39,776 nt of DNA from Dorea sp. D27 (GTDB lineage Bacteria; Bacillota; Clostridia; Lachnospirales; Lachnospiraceae). Both the position numbers and the translations under genes were made by a program. Under the pieces are notes generated by a model, which was not told where the DNA came from, made no database searches, and saw only the letters and a list, made by a program, of their open reading frames with translations. Positions 7,057 to 16,574 of this stretch are shown piece after piece. Every line of letters starts with the position of its first letter. Positions within the stretch are counted from its first letter, which is position 1. The stretch covers positions 444,154 to 483,929 of the forward strand of contig NZ_KQ236744.1 of NCBI RefSeq assembly GCF_001185345.1, given 5' to 3'.

Positions 7057-8676
7057 ATGTTGAAAGTGTTTTTGGTTGAAGACGAGAGCGTGATAAGAGA
7101 GGGTCTGCGTGACAAGATTCCTTGGGAACAGTATGGGTACCGGTTCGTGGGGGAGGCGGCGGACGGTGAGATGGCGCTTCCGCTCATACGCAGGGTCAGG
7201 CCGGATGTGCTCATTACGGATATAAAGATGCCATTTATGGATGGACTATCTCTTAGCAAGATGGTCAGGGCTGAATTTCCTAAGATAAAGATCATCATCA
7301 TCAGCGGTTATGATGATTTTGCATATGCAAGAGAGGCCATTCAGGCAGGTGTGGACCAGTACCTGCTGAAACCGGTGACAAGAGCAGATCTCAGGAAGGT
7401 ATTGCTGGAGCTGAAAGAGAAGATCGTGCAGGATGCACAGCAGGATGAATACCGGGTGCGGTATCAAAACGAGATGCGGGAATATGAGCAGTTTTCCCGG
7501 AGGCAGTTTTTTGAAAAAGTACTCGGAGGAGGAGAGATATCCGTTAAGGACATGTACGATGAAGCGGGGAAACTATCCATGGATCTATCAGCGTCATGCT
7601 ATAACCTTCTGTTCCTCTGCCTGCAGGAAAAAGCCGGTGCACTGGCCGGCGGACGGGGAGACCGGTTTATCACAAAGCAGGAGGAGGTGCTGCATTATTT
7701 CCTGCGCCATCCACAGTACATACCGTTCCGGTGGAATGCCAACTGCTTTGGAGTGCTCGTGAAGGCAGAGAATGGACAGATGGAGGAGCTGACAGAGAAG
7801 GCGCTGGAACATATCAGGCAGGTATGTGGGCCGGAAGAGGAGCAGATGGACTGGTATGTAGCAGCCGGCCATCCGGTAGAGCGGTTAAGCCTGCTTTCGG
7901 ACTGCTACCGGAACGTCAATCATTATTTCGCGTATCGTTTTATCATGCCGGACCTTCACCTGCTTACAGAGGCTACCCTTGCAGAGTATCTCATGCCGCG
8001 GGAAGACAATAATATAGGGAATGTGAACCCGTCTAAGATAGCGCCGGAGATTATCCGTGACTTTCTATCCAGAGGGAACAGAAGCGAAATCCATGATTTT
8101 GTGGAATCATATGTACAAGGTATCAGAGAAGCGCTGGAGTCAAGAATGTTCCGGGATTATGTAGTGCTTAACATTCGGTTTACGGTAATAGCATTCATAG
8201 AATCCATCGGGGCGGCACAGGAAGACTTTGAAAAAGAGACGGATAACGGTATACGGGATATGCATATGAAGCCCGCGGAAGTCTTTGACTACTTCGTAGA
8301 TTCGCTGCGGGCGGCAATAAGCATCCGCGACAGAAAGAGCAGCTATCAGAGCGGCAGACTCCTTCGGCACGCACTGGATTATATAGACAGCAATTATGAC
8401 CGGGAATCTCTGTCCTTAAGCAGTGTGGCAGAGGAAGCGGATGTGAGCGCGAATTATCTTAGCGCTGTATTCAGCCAGAACATGCAGAAAACTTTTATCG
8501 AGTACGTTACGGAGAAGCGGATGGAAAAGGCGAGGAGGCTGCTTGTGTCTACAGATAAGTCATCCGGAGAGATTGCGCTGGAGGTAGGGTATAAGGATTC
8601 CCACTATTTCAGCTTCGTATTTAAGAAGACACAGGGCTTAAGCCCGCGAGAATACCGGAACAGCAAAAAGGATTAG
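7057..8676 (+). CDS. YesN-type response regulator with AraC DNA-binding domain
   Basis: A 539-residue cytosolic transcription regulator. The N-terminal receiver domain begins MLKVFLVEDE and carries the phosphate-accepting Asp55 in LITDIKMPFMDG. A long middle region follows, then a C-terminal AraC-type double helix-turn-helix (about 435-535) containing SVAEEADVSANYLSAVF and ending in the typical GLSPREYR. The frame is open from 7021, but the canonical N-terminus of this family starts at ATG 7057, preceded by AGAGGG. It is the partner of the kinase at 4497 and probably activates the sugar transport genes from 10152. Its stop overlaps that of the convergent araR by two bases. Confidence 0.93.
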   Translation: MLKVFLVEDESVIREGLRDKIPWEQYGYRFVGEAADGEMALPLIRRVRPDVLITDIKMPFMDGLSLSKMVRAEFPKIKIIIISGYDDFAYAREAIQAGVDQYLLKPVTRADLRKVLLELKEKIVQDAQQDEYRVRYQNEMREYEQFSRRQFFEKVLGGGEISVKDMYDEAGKLSMDLSASCYNLLFLCLQEKAGALAGGRGDRFITKQEEVLHYFLRHPQYIPFRWNANCFGVLVKAENGQMEELTEKALEHIRQVCGPEEEQMDWYVAAGHPVERLSLLSDCYRNVNHYFAYRFIMPDLHLLTEATLAEYLMPREDNNIGNVNPSKIAPEIIRDFLSRGNRSEIHDFVESYVQGIREALESRMFRDYVVLNIRFTVIAFIESIGAAQEDFEKETDNGIRDMHMKPAEVFDYFVDSLRAAISIRDRKSSYQSGRLLRHALDYIDSNYDRESLSLSSVAEEADVSANYLSAVFSQNMQKTFIEYVTEKRMEKARRLLVSTDKSSGEIALEVGYKDSHYFSFVFKKTQGLSPREYRNSKKD

Positions 8677-9764
8677 ATGAGCCCGATATGCTCGGTCGTA
8701 CTTTCTTTCAGATTGATTCTCCATGGGATCTCCTGCGATATGGCAGGAGATCCTTTTAATCTGCCGATCATCATCTGAGCGGCAGCAGTCCCCATCTCAT
8801 GTGACCTGTGGGTAAGCGTGGTGAAGTAGAGAATGCCGGAACTGCTCAAGTATGTGTTGTCAAAGGCGGTCAATGCCATGTCGTCAGGGAGGCGGTAGCC
8901 GGCAAGACGAAGCTCCTTGATCAGGAAATATGCGATCATATCATTGTAGCAGATGACAGCGGTACAGGATTCCAGCGATTCCAGCACGAACCTTTTCAGG
9001 AACTGTGTATCCTGAAAACGCTGCAGCTTATCCAGGTCACGGGAATCAAACCAGCCGATCCGCTCATCTGGAACAGCAAGATGAGCATCTCTCATGGCTT
9101 CGATAAATCCACAGAACCGTTCCGGTCCCTGCTGGTCATCTGATTTGAATATACCGCCGATGGCAGTATGCCCCTGTTCAACGAGATGCTTCACAAGCAG
9201 GGCGCTTCCTCCGGTGTTGTCATCCTTCACATACGGGCAGTCGTTCAGATCCGGATAATAGTTGTGAAGAAACAGCACGATGCACCCCTTCCTTATCAGC
9301 TTGCGGTAGAGATCCAGATTCGGGTTTGGCAGGGCACTTTTACTGCCCTCTACTATAATTCCGCGGGGAGGTGCGTCGAGAAGATCAGACAATATCTGGC
9401 GCTCGCTCTGGAACCGGTTGCGGGTCACGTACACTTTGCCGGAGAAACCGCTCTGTGCCAGGGTACTGCGTATATCATTTATGACGCCTGGATAGATGTA
9501 TTCGGAATCGTCAGACATCAGAATCCCGATTTCATCTGCCGAGGGGCCGGCTGAGAGACCTGTGAGGTAGGAGCCGCTTCCCCGTTTCTTTTCTATCAGC
9601 CCCTCTTCTTCCAGAAGCGCAAGTGCAAAGCGGACCGTCTGGCGGCTGACCTTGTACTTTGCACAAAGCTCCTGCTCCGACGGCAGTTTGTTGCGTCCAT
9701 TTCCTATGTAACTGGGAATCAGTTCTCTGAGCCGGCCTGCCAGCCATTTGTATTTTATTGCCAT
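8673..9764 (-). CDS. araR: GntR-LacI family repressor, AraR-like
   Basis: A 363-residue regulator with an N-terminal GntR winged helix (about 1-70, with LPSEQELCAKYKVSRQTVRF) joined to a LacI-type sugar-binding domain. This fusion and length are those of AraR, the L-arabinose repressor of Firmicutes (B. subtilis AraR is about 362 residues). The frame is open further upstream, but GGAGG at 9772-9776 fixes the start at 9764. It is divergent from the ABC-kinase-araA operon, which it probably represses when arabinose is absent (inference from family and position). No exact match to the B. subtilis AraR operator was found, so the operator here may differ. Confidence 0.88.
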   Translation of the reverse strand: MAIKYKWLAGRLRELIPSYIGNGRNKLPSEQELCAKYKVSRQTVRFALALLEEEGLIEKKRGSGSYLTGLSAGPSADEIGILMSDDSEYIYPGVINDIRSTLAQSGFSGKVYVTRNRFQSERQILSDLLDAPPRGIIVEGSKSALPNPNLDLYRKLIRKGCIVLFLHNYYPDLNDCPYVKDDNTGGSALLVKHLVEQGHTAIGGIFKSDDQQGPERFCGFIEAMRDAHLAVPDERIGWFDSRDLDKLQRFQDTQFLKRFVLESLESCTAVICYNDMIAYFLIKELRLAGYRLPDDMALTAFDNTYLSSSGILYFTTLTHRSHEMGTAAAQMMIGRLKGSPAISQEIPWRINLKESTTEHIGLI

Positions 9765-9965
9765 GTGGCACCTCCATAAAAAATTGAAAAAAGTGTGTTC
9801 CCCTATACTGGAGTGATATGAAAAAAACATAAAAGATGAATAAAAATCATACCTTTTGGATTGTTCCGAATGAAGTTTACAGTACAGGCGGCGGGGAATG
9901 ACGTGCGTCTGGCACGCCGAAATGTATTAAAATCGTAAATTTTCCTTCTTGTTTCTTAAAATAAC

Positions 9966-10021
9966 ATACAATAGCTGAAAAGTTGTATTTGAATTATATT
10001 ATATCACAGAAAAGTTGTATT
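9966..10021 (+). promoter_or_regulatory. Repeated half-sites in the araR-ara divergent region
   Basis: The 387-bp gap between araR (start 9764) and the transporter gene (start 10152) holds no gene. GAAAAGTTGTATT occurs at 9977-9989 and again at 10009-10021, exactly 32 bp apart (three helical turns). The first copy also forms an inverted pair, ATACAA (9966-9971) and TTGTAT (9983-9988), with an 11-bp spacer. Direct repeats on one face of the helix suit an AraC-type regulator such as the YesN protein at 7057; the inverted pair could suit AraR. A weak promoter, TTGTAA then TAAAAT with a 16-bp spacer, lies just downstream near 10020-10060. Confidence 0.5.
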
Positions 10022-10151
10022 GTAAAAAACTAATAAACCGCTAAAATGCGCCGTATTACAGATTGATATGCGGAAGCGCAGGTGATAAGGTTGAATTACA
10101 AAGAAGCGGGGCCACGCTACAGTGAACTATGAAAACCAGGAGGGAAAAATT

Positions 10152-11147
10152 ATGAAAAGACGAATTGTTGCAGTATTGCTTACAGCAGTTATGGTATTAG
10201 GTTTGGCGGGATGTGGATCATCAGGCGGGTCATCCGACAAAGATGCCGAAAAGAAAGATTCCGGGGACGGTACGATCAAAGTGGGCATTATCAATAACGA
10301 CCCGAACGAGTCTGGATATCGTACGGCGAATGACAAAGATATGAAAGAGATGTTTACAAAGGAAAACGGATATGACGCTTCCTTCGCGTACAGCCTCAAG
10401 AACGATGAGCAGATTACGGCAGCTCAGAAGTTCATCCAGGACGGTGTCGATTACCTTCTCCTTTCAGCGGCTGACACGGCCGGATGGGATTCTGTCCTGA
10501 AGGATGCCCAGGATGCAGGTACGAGAGTCATCTTATTTGACCGTACGATTGACGCGGACGAAAGCCTGTATGAAGCCTCCATCGTATCAGACATGGAGAA
10601 GGAAGGCGAGACAGCTGTCAACTGGCTGGAAGAACAGGGACTTGACGCGTACAACATCATCCATATCCAGGGCGTCATGGGTTCCGCGGCACAGAAAGGA
10701 CGTTCCGGAGCGCTTGATGCGGCAGCCAAGGATAAAGGCTGGAATATCGTTACACAGCAGACGGCAGAGTGGAATGCAGAGAAAGCACAGCAGATAGTCC
10801 AGTCAGCAATTGATTCCGGTGAAGCGTTCAACGTAATCTATGCGGAAAACGATGATATGGCCAAAGGTGCCGTGGCAGCGCTTGATAAGGCTAACATCTC
10901 TCATGGCGTAGGCAAAGATGTGATAATCATGGGATTTGACTGCAACAAGTGGGCGCTGGAAGAACTGCTTGCACAGAACTGGAACTACGACGGACAGTGC
11001 AATCCGTTCCAGGCTTCCTACATCGATGAAGTTATCAAGACGATTGAAGACGGCGGCGAAGTGGAAGAGAAGACGATCATCATGGATGAAAAAGGATTTG
11101 ATGCCACGACAATTACAGAGGAAGATGTTGAGAAGTACGGCATCTGA
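10152..11147 (+). CDS. Sugar ABC transporter substrate-binding lipoprotein, CUT2 / YtfQ-like
   Basis: A 331-residue lipoprotein (lipobox LAGC, Cys21) of the ribose/galactofuranose-binding class. It delivers a monosaccharide to the permeases encoded at 12780 and 13876. The frame is open from 10122, but AGGAGGGA just upstream fixes ATG 10152 and a clean signal peptide MKRRIVAVLL. Closest in style to E. coli YtfQ, whose system takes galactofuranose. In this arabinose operon the ligand is probably arabinose, perhaps its furanose form. It is paralogous to the sensor lipoprotein at 6012. Hairpins after the gene (11165-11232) suggest it is made in excess over the rest of the operon. Confidence 0.92.
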   Translation: MKRRIVAVLLTAVMVLGLAGCGSSGGSSDKDAEKKDSGDGTIKVGIINNDPNESGYRTANDKDMKEMFTKENGYDASFAYSLKNDEQITAAQKFIQDGVDYLLLSAADTAGWDSVLKDAQDAGTRVILFDRTIDADESLYEASIVSDMEKEGETAVNWLEEQGLDAYNIIHIQGVMGSAAQKGRSGALDAAAKDKGWNIVTQQTAEWNAEKAQQIVQSAIDSGEAFNVIYAENDDMAKGAVAALDKANISHGVGKDVIIMGFDCNKWALEELLAQNWNYDGQCNPFQASYIDEVIKTIEDGGEVEEKTIIMDEKGFDATTITEEDVEKYGI

Positions 11148-11164
11148 TACATAAACAGGCAGCA

Positions 11165-11232
11165 AAGCGGATTACCCGCTTATCAAGGGCGCGGCGCAGC
11201 GTACAGGACAGTAAATACGCTCCCGGGCCCTT
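11165..11232 (+). terminator. Two hairpins between binding-protein and ATPase genes (partial terminator/attenuator)
   Basis: AAGCGG (11165-11170) pairs with CCGCTT (11176-11181). Next, AAGGGC (11185-11190) pairs with GCCCTT (11227-11232), enclosing a nested AGCGTA/TACGCT stem (11198-11203, 11216-11221). The outer stem is followed by further T residues. Such structures after a binding-protein gene commonly lower downstream expression or protect the upstream mRNA end. Confidence 0.55.
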
Positions 11233-11263
11233 TTATGAAAAGAGATTAGAGGTGAATGCACTG

Positions 11264-12793
11264 GTGAAAGAGAATGCTATATTAGAAATGAAGAATATCC
11301 ATAAAAGCTTTCCCGGAGTACGTGCCCTGCAGGCGGTCGATTTTACGCTGCGTGAAGGTGAGATACATGCACTGATGGGCGAGAACGGAGCAGGAAAATC
11401 TACACTGATCAAGGTTCTGACCGGCGTCTATATGAAAGATGAAGGAGAGATATACCTGAAAGGGCTGGATAAAGCGGCGGTAATCCGTTCTCCGCAGGAT
11501 GCACAGAATCTTGGAATCAGCACGGTATATCAGGAGATTACACTCTGTCCGAACCTGTCGGTAGCGGAAAACATGCACATCGGCCGCGGCAAAGCGCTGG
11601 GCCATAGCTGGAAGAAGATGAACGAGGCGGCAGATAAGATGCTGAAGGCGCTTGACATCCCGGCCAGGGCGACACAGCAGCTCTCGGACTGCTCTATCGC
11701 GATTCAGCAGATGGTCGCCATAGCACGTGCCGTGGATATGGATTGCAAGGTGCTGATTCTGGATGAGCCGACCTCCTCTCTGGATGAGCAGGAAGTAGAA
11801 AAGCTGTTCGGGCTCATGCGAGACCTGAAGGCGAGAGGGGTAGGCATCATCTTTGTCACCCACTTTCTGGAGCAGGTGTATGAGGTATGCGATAAGATTA
11901 CGGTCCTGCGTGACGGGAAGCTCGTGGGCGAATATGCAATCAAAGATCTTCCACGTGTACAGCTCGTTGCGAAGATGCTCGGGAAGGAGCTGGATGACGC
12001 TGAGGAAATAAGGGATGAGAGCTTGATGTATAAGCAGGATGATTCCGTCCCTCCTGTATTGGAAGCCGAAGGGCTTCAGAGTGATGCAGGTATCAAACCA
12101 TTTGATTTCAATATAAGAAAAGGGGAAGTCAACGGATTTACCGGACTGCTCGGCTCGGGACGGAGCGAGTGTATCCGTGCGATTTTCGGTGCGGACAAAG
12201 TCATAGGCGGAACCGTGAAGAAGGATGGTAAGAAGATAAAGATAACCAAACCGATTGATGCGATGAAGAACGGCATCGCCTACCTTCCGGAGGACCGCAA
12301 AGGAGACGGCATAGTAGGAGACCTCTCGGTGCGTGACAATATTATACTCGCGGCCCAGGTGCTGGAAGGATTCTTCAAACCGTTTTCAAGGGCGAAAGCA
12401 AACGAGATAGCAGATGAGTATATCAAGCTGCTCGATATCAAGACGGCATCCGCAGATACGCCAATCAAATCGCTTTCCGGAGGGAACCAGCAGAAAGTGA
12501 TACTTGCCCGATGGCTGTTCACGCATCCGGATTATCTGATACTGGATGAACCGACACGTGGTATCGATGTAGGTACCAAGATCGAGATACAGAAATTAGT
12601 ACTGAAACTTGCTTCAGAAGGTATGAGTGTCACATTCATCTCTTCTGAGACAGACGAAATGCTCCGTACCTGTTCCCGGCTGATTGTCATGAGGGACCGC
12701 AAGATGGTGGGCGAGATTTCGGGCAAAGACCTGACCCAGAGCAGCATCATGGGTATGATTGCCGGAGGTGACAAAGAGAATGCAGAAGAATAA
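11264..12793 (+). CDS. Sugar ABC transporter ATP-binding protein, two nucleotide-binding domains (CUT2)
   Basis: A 509-residue double ATPase that powers sugar import. The N-terminal domain has a full Walker A, GENGAGKST, and Walker B LILDEPTSSLD. The C-terminal domain has the degenerate GLLGSGRSE loop usual for the second half of RbsA/AraG/YtfR proteins, then LSGGNQQKV and LILDEPTRGID. GTG 11252 is in frame, but GAGGTGA at 11249-11255, a full match to the 16S tail, sits eight bases before GTG 11264, which I prefer. The end overlaps the next permease by 14 bases, indicating coupled translation. Confidence 0.94.
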   Translation: MKENAILEMKNIHKSFPGVRALQAVDFTLREGEIHALMGENGAGKSTLIKVLTGVYMKDEGEIYLKGLDKAAVIRSPQDAQNLGISTVYQEITLCPNLSVAENMHIGRGKALGHSWKKMNEAADKMLKALDIPARATQQLSDCSIAIQQMVAIARAVDMDCKVLILDEPTSSLDEQEVEKLFGLMRDLKARGVGIIFVTHFLEQVYEVCDKITVLRDGKLVGEYAIKDLPRVQLVAKMLGKELDDAEEIRDESLMYKQDDSVPPVLEAEGLQSDAGIKPFDFNIRKGEVNGFTGLLGSGRSECIRAIFGADKVIGGTVKKDGKKIKITKPIDAMKNGIAYLPEDRKGDGIVGDLSVRDNIILAAQVLEGFFKPFSRAKANEIADEYIKLLDIKTASADTPIKSLSGGNQQKVILARWLFTHPDYLILDEPTRGIDVGTKIEIQKLVLKLASEGMSVTFISSETDEMLRTCSRLIVMRDRKMVGEISGKDLTQSSIMGMIAGGDKENAEE

Positions 12794-13874
12794 TACAAAC
12801 AAATCAAGTATGAACCAGATAGTGGGCAAGATTGCAAGCAAGCAGATATTTATCCCGATAGCGGCACTCCTGCTGCTGGCTGTATTTAACCTGATTGTAG
12901 ACCCGTCTTTTTTTAAGATCTCAATGGACGTCAACAGTGCAGGCAACCACGTCCTGTCAGGATACCTGATTACAATCCTGGATTACGGTTCAGAGCTTGC
13001 AATACTTGCCATTGGCATGACCCTCGTTACGGCGGCGTCAGGGGGGCAGGATATCAGCGTAGGCGCCGCAATTGCCATCGCAGGCTCGGTAATCCTGCGT
13101 GTGCTCTGTGGCACGAACTCAAGGCCGGATGAGCTGCAGGCGCCGATTATCGTGGCCTTCCTCGTAGCCTGTGTGGTTGCGATGCTCTTTGGGGCCTTCA
13201 ACGGGGTGCTCGTTGCGGGATTTAACATCCAGCCTATGGTAGCGACTCTGATTCTGTTCACGGCAGGGCGCTCTGTTGCGGCATGGATCAACAATAATGA
13301 GCTTCCGGTCGTAAGTGATGAGAGCTTTACATATTTTGGCGGGTTTATTCCCGGTATTCCGATTCCGACCCCGTTCTTTATCGCACTGGGCTGTATCATC
13401 ATAACAGCGCTAGTGCTGAAGTTCACAAATCTGGGCTTATATACGCAGGCGGTCGGCATCAATGCGAGCTCTTCCAGGTTAAATGGCCTGAATCCGGCGT
13501 TTATCAAGTTCTTAAGCTTTGTAATCCTTGGGTTATGCGTCGCGGTAGCTGCACTGATCAAGGTAAGCCGTATCTCATCCATCAACTATTCGGTCATCGC
13601 AAAAGATATCGAGATGGATGCAATCCTTGCGGTCGCGCTCGGAGGGAATGCCTTAAGCGGCGGCAAGTTCAACATGACCGCATCTGTCCTTGGCGCCTAT
13701 GTAATACAATTTCTGACGACGACGCTTTATAAGTTCAATGTAAAGTCAGACGCGTTATCAGCATATAAAGCAATCGTGGTCATCGTACTTGTAGTCATAA
13801 GTGCACCGGCTGTAAGAGATAAAATGTCATCCGTATTCAAGAAGATGACAATAAAGAAAAAGGAGGTTGGTTAA
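12780..13874 (+). CDS. Sugar ABC transporter permease (BPD_transp_2; YtfT-like)
   Basis: A 364-residue inner-membrane permease of the RbsC superfamily with about 8-10 hydrophobic segments. Family marks include GGQDISVGA and AALIKVSRI, and ALGGNALSGGKFN near the cytoplasmic loop that contacts the ATPase. The frame is open from a TTG at 12759, but GGAGGTGA at 12764-12771 points to ATG 12780, inside the end of the ATPase gene. It pairs with the permease at 13876 to form a heterodimeric channel, as YtfT and YjfF do. Confidence 0.93.
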   Translation: MQKNNTNKSSMNQIVGKIASKQIFIPIAALLLLAVFNLIVDPSFFKISMDVNSAGNHVLSGYLITILDYGSELAILAIGMTLVTAASGGQDISVGAAIAIAGSVILRVLCGTNSRPDELQAPIIVAFLVACVVAMLFGAFNGVLVAGFNIQPMVATLILFTAGRSVAAWINNNELPVVSDESFTYFGGFIPGIPIPTPFFIALGCIIITALVLKFTNLGLYTQAVGINASSSRLNGLNPAFIKFLSFVILGLCVAVAALIKVSRISSINYSVIAKDIEMDAILAVALGGNALSGGKFNMTASVLGAYVIQFLTTTLYKFNVKSDALSAYKAIVVIVLVVISAPAVRDKMSSVFKKMTIKKKEVG

Positions 13875-13875
13875 T

Positions 13876-14928
13876 ATGACAATGACGGAAAAGAAGCCTG
13901 CAGGCGTCAGACGGCTGCATATCAAATCAATGTCCGATACGAACCTGCTGCTCCTGATTACGATCGGTGTATTCCTGCTGATGTACGTCGGCGCAATCTT
14001 GTTCCAGGGCTCGGGGTTCCTGAAGCCACAGACATTCTTCAATATACTGAATGCAAATGCGGCGCTGATTATCGCGTCCTGCGGACTGACCATTGTCATG
14101 ATCACCGGGAGCATCGATATCTCCGTCGGCGGAGTAGCGGCTCTCGTCAGCATGTGCTGCGCGGTATATCTGGATTACAAGGATGGCAATATCTTCGTCT
14201 CTGCGCTGATTGCCCTTGGCATAGGCCTGGGATTCGGCCTTGTTCAGGGATTCCTGGTGGCATATCTGGATATCCAGCCGTTTATCGTGTCGCTGGCGGG
14301 AATGTTCTTTGCCCGCGGTATGACTACGATTGTACATACGAACCCATTCAACGTACAAAATGAAGCATTTGTTGATCTGAAAGAGACGCGCATCACCGTA
14401 CCGGGCATGGGGTCGGTAAACAGAATCGGGAAATACGTAGACGCTTACGTCGAGATTGGCGTGGTCGTTGCGCTGCTGCTCGTCGTTCTGCTGTTCGTGC
14501 TGCTCAGATGGTCGAGGCTCGGCCGTGGATTCTACGCGGTGGGAGGCAACAGGCAGAGTGCCCTGATGCTCGGAATCAATGTAAAGAGAACAAGGTTCCT
14601 GGCTCATCTGCTCTGCGGGGTGCTGGCAGGCATCGGCGGATATGTATACTTCCTTCATGTAGGAAGCGGGGCTGCCTCGCACGCCAGCGGTATGGAGATG
14701 AATGCCATCGCCTCCGCAATCATCGGAGGAACGCTGCTGACCGGAGGAGTCGGTAATATTGCAGGAACCCTCTTCGGTGTGCTGTCGCTCAGCCTGATAC
14801 AGAATATCGTATCATCTGCGGGGCTGGATCAGGCATGGTGGACGGGAATTACGATTGCGGCGATGCTCTGCCTGTTCCTTATCATCCAGAGTATTGTCAT
14901 GGCCCGTAAAAAAGGTACTTCACAGTAG
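13876..14928 (+). CDS. Sugar ABC transporter permease (BPD_transp_2; YjfF-like)
   Basis: A 350-residue multi-pass membrane protein, the second permease of the CUT2 importer. It contains GSIDISVGGVAAL and GGTLLTGGVGN, both usual in RbsC-type permeases. AGGAGG at 13861-13866 lies nine bases before ATG 13876, although an earlier TTG is in frame. The gene begins right after the stop of the previous permease (13874), so translation is probably coupled. The presence of two different permeases, rather than one that homodimerises, is what links the system to the YtfQRT-YjfF type. Confidence 0.93.
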   Translation: MTMTEKKPAGVRRLHIKSMSDTNLLLLITIGVFLLMYVGAILFQGSGFLKPQTFFNILNANAALIIASCGLTIVMITGSIDISVGGVAALVSMCCAVYLDYKDGNIFVSALIALGIGLGFGLVQGFLVAYLDIQPFIVSLAGMFFARGMTTIVHTNPFNVQNEAFVDLKETRITVPGMGSVNRIGKYVDAYVEIGVVVALLLVVLLFVLLRWSRLGRGFYAVGGNRQSALMLGINVKRTRFLAHLLCGVLAGIGGYVYFLHVGSGAASHASGMEMNAIASAIIGGTLLTGGVGNIAGTLFGVLSLSLIQNIVSSAGLDQAWWTGITIAAMLCLFLIIQSIVMARKKGTSQ

Positions 14929-14943
14929 GAGAGGTGTTGGAAT

Positions 14944-16545
14944 ATGAGTGATGTTAGAAAAGCTATAGCCGCCGGGAAGACGGCACTTGGGATTGAACTT
15001 GGCTCTACCCGCATCAAAGCGGTGCTGGCAGGAGAAGACAATGTGCCCGTAGCGTCCGGAAGCCATGACTGGGAGAATCGGTATGTGGAAGGTATCTGGA
15101 CGTATGATTTAGATGAGGTGTGGGCTGGAATCCAGGATTGTTACAGTAAGCTGGCGGAAGATGTAAGGGACCGGTACGGGATTGTTCTTGAACATGTGGG
15201 AGCCATTGGCTTCAGCGCCATGATGCACGGATATATGGCATTTGATGATAGTGACGAACTGCTTGTGCCCTTCCGTACGTGGCGCAACACCATTACAGAA
15301 CAGGCGTCAAAGATGCTTATGGATACATTCCATTATAATATCCCACAGAGGTGGAGCATTGCGCATCTGTACCAGGCCATACTGAACGGGGAAGAGCATG
15401 TGGCTCGTGTGCGGTTCTTCACGACGCTGGCAGGCTATGTGCACTGGAAGGTGACCGGAAGGAAAGTGTTAGGGATAGGGGATGCCTCCGGCATGTTCCC
15501 CATCGATGTGGAGAGCAAAGACTACAACAGCCGGATGATCGGCCAGTTTAACAGGCTGGTGGCAGATAAAAATTATCCATGGAGATTAGAAGAGCTGCTT
15601 CCCCGGGTGCTCCTTGCAGGAGAAGACGCAGGTGTCCTGACGGAAGAGGGAGCGAGGCTGCTGGATCCTTCCGGCCGGCTTAAGGCAGGGATTCCGTTGT
15701 GCGCGCCGGAAGGGGACGCGGGAACGGGCATGGTGGCAACGAACAGCGTGGCCGTCCGTACCGGCAACGTATCGGCAGGCACGAGCGTATTCGCCATGGC
15801 TGTATTAGAGAAAGAGCTGTCCAGGGTGTATGAAGAGATTGATATGGTGACGACCCCCGATGGCAGCCTCGTTGCCATGGTGCACTGCAACAACTGTACG
15901 TCTGATTTGAATGCCTGGGTAGGCTTATTCAGAGAATTTGCAGAAGGCCTCGGGATAGAAGTGGATATGGGCGGGCTGTACGGCATGCTGTATCAAAAGG
16001 CCCTGGAAGGCGATGCAGACTGCGGCGGACTTCTGGCATATAATTATTTCTCGGGGGAACATATCACCGGATTTGAAGAAGGCAGGCCATTGTTCGTGCG
16101 GACACCGCAGAGCAAGTTCAATCTGGCTAATTTCATGCGTGTCCATCTCTTTACATCTCTCGGAGCGCTTAAGACAGGGATGGATATCCTGCTCAAAGGC
16201 GAGGGAGTGAAGCTGGATACGATGCTGGGACACGGCGGTCTGTTTAAGACGAAAGATGTGGGGCAGAAGATTCTGGCGGCTGCCATCGACACGCCGGTAT
16301 CCGTCATGGAGACAGCGGGAGAAGGTGGAGCCTGGGGAATCGCTCTTCTGGCCGCCTACAGGCGGGAGCAGACGGAGGAACATCTGGCAGGCTGGCTGGC
16401 CGCTAATGCATTTGGCAGCGATGCCGGGAGAAAGGCAGAGCCTGATCCAAAAGATGTAGAAGGCTACGAGACATTTATCCATCGTTACTCGGCCGGTTTT
16501 CCGATAGAAAGAGCGGCGATAGAGACGTTAAGGCAGCAGAAGTAA
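14944..16545 (+). CDS. FGGY-family carbohydrate kinase, probable L-ribulokinase
   Basis: A 533-residue sugar kinase of the FGGY (hexokinase-actin fold) family. The N-terminal ATPase motif reads [14 protein letters not shown]; the C-terminal half has GHGGLFKTK and [10 protein letters not shown]. It lies between the ABC transporter and araA (30 bases ahead of the latter), so the likely substrate is L-ribulose, giving L-ribulose 5-phosphate. It does not look like classical AraB, so it may be a non-orthologous ribulokinase; xylulokinase-like activity is the main alternative. The start ATG 14944 follows GGAGAGG at 14928-14934. Confidence 0.85.
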   Translation: MSDVRKAIAAGKTALGIELGSTRIKAVLAGEDNVPVASGSHDWENRYVEGIWTYDLDEVWAGIQDCYSKLAEDVRDRYGIVLEHVGAIGFSAMMHGYMAFDDSDELLVPFRTWRNTITEQASKMLMDTFHYNIPQRWSIAHLYQAILNGEEHVARVRFFTTLAGYVHWKVTGRKVLGIGDASGMFPIDVESKDYNSRMIGQFNRLVADKNYPWRLEELLPRVLLAGEDAGVLTEEGARLLDPSGRLKAGIPLCAPEGDAGTGMVATNSVAVRTGNVSAGTSVFAMAVLEKELSRVYEEIDMVTTPDGSLVAMVHCNNCTSDLNAWVGLFREFAEGLGIEVDMGGLYGMLYQKALEGDADCGGLLAYNYFSGEHITGFEEGRPLFVRTPQSKFNLANFMRVHLFTSLGALKTGMDILLKGEGVKLDTMLGHGGLFKTKDVGQKILAAAIDTPVSVMETAGEGGAWGIALLAAYRREQTEEHLAGWLAANAFGSDAGRKAEPDPKDVEGYETFIHRYSAGFPIERAAIETLRQQK

Positions 16546-16574
16546 AGAAACACAACTTGAAGGAGACAGATATC

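Noticed and set aside
9765..10151. B. subtilis-type AraR operator and CcpA cre site
   Set aside because: Only half-site similarity to the AraR operator and no acceptable cre match were found by eye.
13030..13040. G6 run in the 12780 permease as a phase-variable tract
   Set aside because: The reading frame is intact across it and the protein is normal on both sides.
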